DNA of 64,000 bases from Erythrobacteraceae bacterium (lineage in GTDB: Bacteria; Pseudomonadota; Alphaproteobacteria; Sphingomonadales; Sphingomonadaceae), in NCBI GenBank assembly GCA_027486035.1, contig JAIXPX010000033.1:124001-188000 (forward strand), given 5' to 3'. The translations under genes were made by a program, and so were the position numbers. Below the pieces are notes generated by a model. That model worked only from the letters and a program-made list of their open reading frames with translations. It had not been told where the DNA came from and made no database searches. Positions within the stretch are counted from its first letter, which is position 1. Each line of letters starts with the position of its first letter. Below, piece after piece: positions 58,369 to 64,000 of the stretch.

Positions 58369-60350
58369 CGGCCGATCTCCGCGAACAGGTCAGCAAAGGC
58401 GCTCTCGGGGCGGTAGAAGACCGGCGGCTGGCCGAGGGGCGCGGGCACATCGTGCCAGCCGGGCGCATAAGGCTTCCCGCTCCACAGGTGCCGCCATTCG
58501 CCTTGCGGCAGATAGACTCTTCTCATCACCGCCCCCGCCTCGATCACCGGTGCCACCATGACGTCCGCGCCATAGAGGAACTGGTCCTGGATGGTGAAGG
58601 TCTCCCGATCCCCGGGATGGTGGAGGAACAGCGCGCGCTGGGCCGGAAGCCCGCTGGCTTGCGCCTCGGCGACGAGGTGGCGGACATAGGGCGCAAGGGC
58701 CGCGTGGACCCGGCTCCAGCGCACGAAGCCTTCGATTAGCGCCGGCGTGCTGTCGATCTGGAGATTGTCGTCCGGCCGGTTGCCCTCGTGGGTGCGGAAG
58801 ACCGGGCTGAAGGCGCCCAGTTCATACCACCTGAGGATCAGCTCCTCGCTGCGGACATTGCCGAAGAGGCTGGTGTAGCCGCCGACGTCGGAATGGCTGA
58901 AGGCATTGCCGACGAGGCCCGAAGACAGCGCAGCGGTGATCACCGTGCCGATCCCGTCATGGCGGCTGAAATCGACCGACTGGTCGCCCGCCCAGAGCAA
59001 GGGGCAATGGGCCTGCACGCCCGTGTGCCCGGCGCGCATGAACCACAGCACCGCGCCGGTCTTGCCCCTTGAGGCGACCGCGCGGGCATTGACCTCGGCC
59101 CAGCGGACCGGCCAGCGGTTGTGCTCGGCCATGGGATCGCCATCGAAGAGGCGCAGGTCGGTGGGGAGATATTCCCCGAAGTCGGCCATCCAGCCGTCGA
59201 GCCCGAAATCGAGCATCCGCTTAGCCATAACCTCCTCGGCGAACCAGTCGCAGGCGGCCGGATTGGTGAAGTCCACCACGCCCGCCTCGAACTCGCCGAA
59301 ATCGACGAGGTAGGGCGCATCCGAATCCAGCCGCCGCGCGAAATAGCCCCGCGCCGCCGCCTCCGGGAACAGCGCGCCGTCAACCGCGAGGTAGGGGTTC
59401 ACATAGCCGAGGAAGCGGATGCCCCGCGCCTTCAGGGCGGCGATGCGCGCGGGCAAATCGGGATAGCGGGCCGCGTTCCACTGCCAGTCCCAGAACAGCC
59501 GCCGTCCGAAGCTGGTCTCGCGGACGCCGACCCAGTCCTCGCACCACAGGCCCGAGACCGCCGCACCAGCCGCGATCAGGGCTTCGAGCCGTTCGAAGGA
59601 GGCCTCGCCCTGCTTGAGGCCAACCACCGCGCCGCCCAGCGCCCAATCGGGGAGCGCGTGACGCGGGCCGAAACGGGCACCGAGCTGGCGGACGAGATCG
59701 GCAGGCGCGCCCTCGAACAGGTCGATCACAACCGCGCCCGACCAGACGTGGATGCGCAAGGTTCCGGGCGCGCGCGCGTCGAACTCGGCATATTCGGTGT
59801 TGGCGAGGGAGAGTGCCCAGCCGCCCGAGCACAGCACCGTGGGCTCGGGGTAATTGGTCGTCCAGTAATCGCCCCCGGCAAAGCTGCCGTCGGCGCTGGC
59901 CTGATCGGTCAGCGGCGTGCCGGGTTCGCGCCCGACGCCGGGCTCGCTGGTCCATAGCGGGAAGGTGCGGCCATCGAGAACAAGGTGGCTCATCTGCTCG
60001 CCCCCGCCCCACAGCACATCGCCCTCGGCCAGCGCGAAGTCGATGGTGAGGCGGTCGTGCGGGGTCTTGGCGGCAAGGATAAGCCGCGCCCCAGCGAGCG
60101 TGACCGCGACTCCGGCGCTGCCGTCGGCGCTGGCGAGGGCGATCGCGCCGCTGCCATCGCGATTGCTGCGGGTGAGTGGCTCTGCCGCAACAGCATCATC
60201 CGCAAGGCGGAAATTGCCGCGCACCATGCTTACCCGCGGCGCGCCCGAAGCCGTTGAAATAGCAGGCGCTTCGGGGCGATGGCACAGGATCGTCCGGCCT
60301 GCCAGCAGCAGGTCGAAACCCTCCTCTTTGCACTCCAGCCGTGCTGCCAC
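58365..60350 (-). CDS. GH31 glycosidase of the YihQ (sulfoquinovosidase) type
   Basis: A 661-residue GH31 enzyme, cytoplasmic, from GTG60350 (GGAGAGAG upstream; the frame before it to 60425 overlaps the operator). The nucleophile Asp390 is in WMADFGEYLP and acid/base Asp456 in AGDQSVDFS, aligning with E. coli YihQ Asp405 and Asp472. The YihQ sulfonate pocket is Gln288, Arg301 and Trp304. Here the same segment (CEDWVGVRETSFGRRLFW) has Glu271, Arg284 and Trp287. Long stretches (DWQWNAARYPDL, GYVNPYLAVDG, FMRAGHTG, HSDVGGYTSLF, FRTHEGNRP) are YihQ-like. It should release sulfoquinovose from its glycosides. The Gln-to-Glu change might shift specificity. It is the first gene of the operon. Confidence 0.87.
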   Translation of the reverse strand: MAARLECKEEGFDLLLAGRTILCHRPEAPAISTASGAPRVSMVRGNFRLADDAVAAEPLTRSNRDGSGAIALASADGSAGVAVTLAGARLILAAKTPHDRLTIDFALAEGDVLWGGGEQMSHLVLDGRTFPLWTSEPGVGREPGTPLTDQASADGSFAGGDYWTTNYPEPTVLCSGGWALSLANTEYAEFDARAPGTLRIHVWSGAVVIDLFEGAPADLVRQLGARFGPRHALPDWALGGAVVGLKQGEASFERLEALIAAGAAVSGLWCEDWVGVRETSFGRRLFWDWQWNAARYPDLPARIAALKARGIRFLGYVNPYLAVDGALFPEAAARGYFARRLDSDAPYLVDFGEFEAGVVDFTNPAACDWFAEEVMAKRMLDFGLDGWMADFGEYLPTDLRLFDGDPMAEHNRWPVRWAEVNARAVASRGKTGAVLWFMRAGHTGVQAHCPLLWAGDQSVDFSRHDGIGTVITAALSSGLVGNAFSHSDVGGYTSLFGNVRSEELILRWYELGAFSPVFRTHEGNRPDDNLQIDSTPALIEGFVRWSRVHAALAPYVRHLVAEAQASGLPAQRALFLHHPGDRETFTIQDQFLYGADVMVAPVIEAGAVMRRVYLPQGEWRHLWSGKPYAPGWHDVPAPLGQPPVFYRPESAFADLFAEIGR

Positions 60351-60388
60351 GTCGCCTGCTCTCTCCCCCGGACTGTCCCTTGGTCCGG

Positions 60389-60407
60389 TCTGACACCGCT
60401 TGACAGA
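60389..60407. promoter_or_regulatory. Probable LacI-type operator of the sulfosugar locus
   Basis: TCTGACACCGCTTGACAGA is an imperfect palindrome (arms TCTGACA / TGACAGA, six of seven pairs). It lies 39 bases upstream of the GH31 GTG and 105 bases upstream of the TonB receptor ATG, so one site could control both divergent units. Confidence 0.55.
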
Positions 60408-60511
60408 ATGGGACAGAAAGCGCAACCCGAGCGCCGAAAGATCGACCGCACGGGCGATGATCTTCGCTGTCGCCCGGACGAAGACCGATCATGCAAGGGG
60501 AGAGAACACCG

Positions 60512-62827
60512 ATGTCCGCCACCACCCGAATAGCGCTCAAGTCGCTTGCCCTCTCGGCCAGCGCGCTCGCTCTGACCTACACCGCGCCGGCCATGGCGCA
60601 GGTCGAGGAAATCGTCGTAACCGCACAGAAGGTCGAGGAAAACGTCCAGGACGTGCCGATCGCGATCACCGCGGTTTCGGGCGACCGGCTCGACCAGGCG
60701 GTGGTCTTCAGCCTCGAGAACATCTCGAACGTCATCCCCTCCGTGACCTTCCGCAAGGGCACCACCAGCGCCAACAGCGCGATCGTGATGCGCGGTGTGG
60801 GCACGATCAGCTTCTCGGTCGCGGCCGAGCCGTCTGTGTCCACCGTTGTCGACGGCGTGGTGCTGTCGCGTTCGGGCCAGGCCTTCATGGACCTCGTCGA
60901 CATCCAGCGCCTCGAAGTGCTGCGCGGCCCGCAGGGCACGCTATTCGGTCGCAACGCCTCGGCCGGCCTCGTCAACATCGTCTCCGAAGGCGGCACCGAC
61001 AGCTTCCAGGCCGAAGCCAATGCCGACCTGTTCGAAGGCAACGAATACCGCCTGCGTGCGGCGGTCTCCGGGCCGCTCGCCGAGAACCTGACCGCGCGCC
61101 TGACCGGCTTTTACGGCAGCTTCGATGGCAACATCACCAACATCAACGGCGGCACCAACCGCAAGGTCAACGGCTACGAGCGTTACGGCCTGCGCGGGAT
61201 CATGGATTATGATGACGGCGGCAAGAAGGTCCGCCTGATCGCCGATTACTACAAGGCCGATGACGATTGCTGCGCCGACGTGACCGGCGCCAGCCGCGGT
61301 GCGGCGCAGGATGCCGAGCTCAACCTGCCCGGCGGCGTGGCGATCGGCGAGAAGCAGCGCTTCATCAACCACAACCTTGTCACCTCGACCGAGGACGAGC
61401 AGTGGAGCCTCACCGGCACGGGCGATTTCGACATCAGCGACAGCCACACGCTGAGCGTGGTGCTGGGCTATCGCAACTGGTTCAACCGCGAGCTGCGCGA
61501 AGGCGACTTCCTGCCGCGCGCGCTTGTCGGCGTGGGCGAGCTGCACGATGACGGGGTGGTCAAGACCGAGCAGCTCTCGGCCGAAATCCGCATTGCTTCG
61601 GACCAGACCAAGCCGTTCTTCTACCAGGCGGGCGCCTTTGCCTGGCGGTCGGACAACAGCCAGGACTTCACCCGTCGCAACGTCACCTGCGCCAGCTCGA
61701 CCCTGCCGGTCGATGCCCGCAGCGGCCTGCGTCCGTGCAACCTCACCGATACGGCCAACACCCTGTTCCCCAGCGCCACCTCGCGCAGCGACGTGCGTTC
61801 GGTGAACTACGCGCTCTTCACCCAGGCGACCTACCGCCTGACCGAGAAGCTCTCGCTGACCGGCGGGCTGCGCTACACTTGGGATGACCTCGAATTCACC
61901 CACACCCGCGCGCCGGCCGTGAACCTTGTCACCGGCCTTCCGGCCACCGGCCCCGGCACCAATGGCAACCCGGCGGGCGGCCTCGTCGCCAACGGCGGCA
62001 ACGGCACCAACACCAGCCGCGGCGCGACCGACAACGGCAACCTGTCGGGCCGCGCGGCGATCCAGTTCGAGCCGAGCGACGACGTGATGCTCTACGGTTC
62101 GTACACCCGCGGCTACAAGGGTCCGGCGTTCAACGTGTTCTTCAACCACACCGCGCCCAACAATGCCCGCCCGATCAGCGAGGAGCTGTCCGACAGCTTC
62201 GAAATCGGCGTCAAGTCGCGCTTCCTCGACAATCGCGTGCAGCTCAATGTGGCGGCCTTCACGGTCGAGTATGACGGCTTCCAGGCCAACAATTTCGTGC
62301 TGATCAACGGCGCGACGGTCTCGAACCTCACCAACGCCGGGACGGTCAAGAGCGAGGGCTTCGAGGCCGACCTCGTGATCAACCCGGCCGACGGGCTGAA
62401 CCTGCGCGCCAGCGCGGCCTATGCCGACGCCCGCGTGAAGCGCTTCAACCCCAACCCGCTGACCAACGCACCGAGCGCGATCAACGGCACCCGCCTGCCG
62501 CTTGCGCCCGAGTTCGTCTACACCATCGGCGGCGATTACACCCGCGACCTCGGCGATGCGGCGGTGCTCTATCTCAACACCGATTACCGCCACACCAGCA
62601 GCCAGTTCTCGGACCTCGGCAATGTCGGCCCGATCGACGAATACGGCATGTGGAACGCCTCGGTCGGCTTCTCGGACCCCGAGGACAAGTACCGCGTCAC
62701 CTTCCACGCCCGCAACATCGCGGACGAGGGCTATGTGCTGCTCAACATCGAGAACGGCCGCCGGCTCCAGATCCCGCGCGATGCGGACCGCTACTTCGGC
62801 GTGAGCCTGCGCGTGCGGACCCGCTGA
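60512..62827 (+). CDS. TonB-dependent receptor of the sulfosugar locus
   Basis: A 771-residue outer-membrane receptor. Signal peptide (RIALKSLALSASALALTYTAPAMAQ, residues about 6-30) is followed at once by the plug (EEIVVTAQKVEENVQDVPIA, VLRGPQGTLFGRNASAGLVN) and barrel, ending ...DADRYFGVSLRVRTR. The pattern is the sphingomonad FhuA/OMR-like type. ATG60512 has AGGGGAG upstream; an ATG at 60491 precedes that ribosome binding site and is less likely. It is divergent from the GH31 operon. It should import a sulfoquinovosyl glycoside (for example from the plant and algal sulfolipid), judged only by its neighbours. Confidence 0.88.
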   Translation: MSATTRIALKSLALSASALALTYTAPAMAQVEEIVVTAQKVEENVQDVPIAITAVSGDRLDQAVVFSLENISNVIPSVTFRKGTTSANSAIVMRGVGTISFSVAAEPSVSTVVDGVVLSRSGQAFMDLVDIQRLEVLRGPQGTLFGRNASAGLVNIVSEGGTDSFQAEANADLFEGNEYRLRAAVSGPLAENLTARLTGFYGSFDGNITNINGGTNRKVNGYERYGLRGIMDYDDGGKKVRLIADYYKADDDCCADVTGASRGAAQDAELNLPGGVAIGEKQRFINHNLVTSTEDEQWSLTGTGDFDISDSHTLSVVLGYRNWFNRELREGDFLPRALVGVGELHDDGVVKTEQLSAEIRIASDQTKPFFYQAGAFAWRSDNSQDFTRRNVTCASSTLPVDARSGLRPCNLTDTANTLFPSATSRSDVRSVNYALFTQATYRLTEKLSLTGGLRYTWDDLEFTHTRAPAVNLVTGLPATGPGTNGNPAGGLVANGGNGTNTSRGATDNGNLSGRAAIQFEPSDDVMLYGSYTRGYKGPAFNVFFNHTAPNNARPISEELSDSFEIGVKSRFLDNRVQLNVAAFTVEYDGFQANNFVLINGATVSNLTNAGTVKSEGFEADLVINPADGLNLRASAAYADARVKRFNPNPLTNAPSAINGTRLPLAPEFVYTIGGDYTRDLGDAAVLYLNTDYRHTSSQFSDLGNVGPIDEYGMWNASVGFSDPEDKYRVTFHARNIADEGYVLLNIENGRRLQIPRDADRYFGVSLRVRTR

Positions 62828-62853
62828 TCCGCCCGCAGCCATGACAGGCAAGG

Positions 62854-62882
62854 GGGCCGTCGGAGCGATCCGGCGGCCCTTT
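62854..62882 (+). terminator. Hairpin after the TonB receptor gene
   Basis: GGGCCGTCGG (62854-62863) pairs with CCGGCGGCCC (62870-62879) with one mismatch, and TTT follows. It is a weak intrinsic terminator that may let some transcription continue into the MFS gene 35 bases on. Confidence 0.6.
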
Positions 62883-62916
62883 GCGTCTCCGCCAACGCGT
62901 TCTAGGAAGCTTCCTG

Positions 62917-64000
62917 ATGGCTCCCGCAAATTCCCCCGCCCTTTCCCCGCGCCTGCGCTGGTCGCTGTTCACGGTGCTGTGCATCGCGGGGGTGTTCAAC
63001 GCGATGGACCGGCCGATCATCGCCATCCTCAAGCCCGACATGATGGCCGATTTCGGCTGGAGCGACAGCGACTTCGGCGATCTGGCCGCAGTGACCCAGT
63101 TCTCGGCCGCCTTTGCCTTCCTGTTCACCGGCTGGCTGGTCGACCGGCTCGGGGTCAACCGCGCGATGCAGGTCGGTGCTTCCGCGTGGAGCCTTGCCGC
63201 CATGGCACATGGCTGGGCGCTCAGCACGTGGCAGGTGGTGGCCGCGCGGGTCGGGCTCGGGGTGACCGAGGCGGTGCAGACCCCGCTCACGATCAAGACC
63301 GTCGCCACCCTCTTCCCTCCGGACAAGCGCAGCCTCGCCTTCGGCTTTGCCACGCTGCTGGCCGGGGCCGGCACCATCGCCATGCCCTTCATCATCCCCG
63401 GCCTTGCCCTGGCGGTGGGCTGGCGCGGCGCGCTGGTGGCGGGCGGGGTCGGCGGGCTGGTGTCGCTGCTGGCATGGATGGGGCTGGCCCGCGGGATCGC
63501 CGCCCTGAACGAGCGCCACGTGCCCTCCGCCGCCGAGGCCGCGGGCGAGGCAGCCTTCGGCGCGATCCTCGCCAGCCGCGCCGTCTGGGGCATCGTCGTC
63601 GCCAAGGCCCTGTCGGACATGACCTGGTGGTTCATCAATTTCTGGCTGGCCGACTACTACCGCCGCGAATTCGGCCTCTCGACGCTCGAGCTCGCAGTCC
63701 CGCTCGCCATCGCCTTCGCCGGATCGGGGCTCGGGGCTTTCGGCGCAGGCTGGATCTCGACCCGGCTGCTCGAGCGCGGGGCAAGCCCCAATGCCGTGCG
63801 CAAGGGCGTGATGCTCGCCGCCGCATTGACAGTGGCGCCGCTGCCGCTGGTGCTCGGCCTCAAGGCCTTCTGGCCGGTGGCGGTGATGATCGGGGTGGTG
63901 ATGGCCGGGCACCAGGCCTTCTCGCTCTCGCTGTTCTCGACCATCACCGATGTCGTGCCGGGCGCCAAGGTCGGCCGGGTCACCGCCTTCGGGGCTTTCA
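62917..64000 (+). CDS. MFS transporter, anion:cation symporter-like, cut by window end
   Basis: The first 361 codons of a major facilitator protein. LRWSLFTVLCIAGVFNAMDR opens the first helix, LKPDMMADFGWSDSDFGDLA and FTGWLVDRLGVNRAMQVGAS match the ACS (ExuT/GudP-like) subfamily that carries sugar acids and other organic anions. ATG62917 follows GGAAGC. An anion-type sugar carrier fits an anionic sulfosugar as cargo. It is on the same strand as the TonB receptor and probably partly co-transcribed. The right end lies outside the window. Confidence 0.8.
   Translation, partial: MAPANSPALSPRLRWSLFTVLCIAGVFNAMDRPIIAILKPDMMADFGWSDSDFGDLAAVTQFSAAFAFLFTGWLVDRLGVNRAMQVGASAWSLAAMAHGWALSTWQVVAARVGLGVTEAVQTPLTIKTVATLFPPDKRSLAFGFATLLAGAGTIAMPFIIPGLALAVGWRGALVAGGVGGLVSLLAWMGLARGIAALNERHVPSAAEAAGEAAFGAILASRAVWGIVVAKALSDMTWWFINFWLADYYRREFGLSTLELAVPLAIAFAGSGLGAFGAGWISTRLLERGASPNAVRKGVMLAAALTVAPLPLVLGLKAFWPVAVMIGVVMAGHQAFSLSLFSTITDVVPGAKVGRVTAFGAF

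Overview
This 64 kb window is GC-rich chromosomal DNA with the look of a sphingomonad alphaproteobacterium, probably the Erythrobacteraceae (inference). The supporting signs are TonB-dependent receptors paired with sugar loci, a complete Entner-Doudoroff gene set, IS3-type remnants and a palindromic element of the CCCAGCGAAAGCTGGG type. Two perfect parS sites and one near-perfect one lie between 37.4 and 55.1 kb, so the right half is probably close to the replication origin. No rRNA, tRNA or CRISPR array was seen.

Region A (0-16 kb) holds two convergent electron-transfer operons. The plus-strand operon encodes a flavin reductase fused to two cyclic-nucleotide domains and a four-cluster ferredoxin, a multi-His membrane protein, a membrane-anchored FHA/decaheme cytochrome, and a CpdA-like phosphodiesterase. 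The minus-strand operon encodes a pentaheme cytochrome, a lipoprotein with two GlcG/HbpS-like domains, an outer-membrane beta-barrel, and a 1363-residue decaheme cytochrome with LVIVD repeats. Together they could form a signal-gated conduit from cytoplasm to cell surface.

Region B (16-31 kb) is a lower-GC insert. Five overlapping genes encode a TPR-CHAT caspase-like protein, a FecR-like exported protein, a CHASE2 nucleotide cyclase, a TpsB transporter and a large TpsA exoprotein. Upstream lie nested wrecks of two insertion sequences and a second TpsB gene, then a lipoprotein gene divergent from a DUF1826 gene.

Region C (31-44 kb) is central sugar metabolism: a DPP7-like S46 peptidase, glk, a frameshifted and divergent PEP-carboxylase-like gene, a parS site, a LacI regulator divergent from a GluP-type glucose importer, then zwf, edd and eda. 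glk and zwf share a 15-bp upstream motif, and the glk and edd ribosome binding sites lie in hairpins.

Region D (44-52 kb) is a sucrose locus: GH68 sucrose hydrolase, ROK fructokinase, TonB receptor, SLC45-like MFS transporter, LacI regulator, and two TTGCAA-N4-TTGCAA operators between the divergent units.

Region E (52-64 kb) has a decayed PepSY gene, a PimCD-type acyl-CoA dehydrogenase pair and a second perfect parS, then what reads as a sulfoquinovose monooxygenase pathway: YihQ-like GH31 sulfoquinovosidase, LacI regulator, aldo-keto reductase and SsuD-like monooxygenase in four-base overlaps, divergent from a TonB receptor and an MFS transporter cut by the window edge. Its predicted product, glucose, would feed the Entner-Doudoroff genes of region C.
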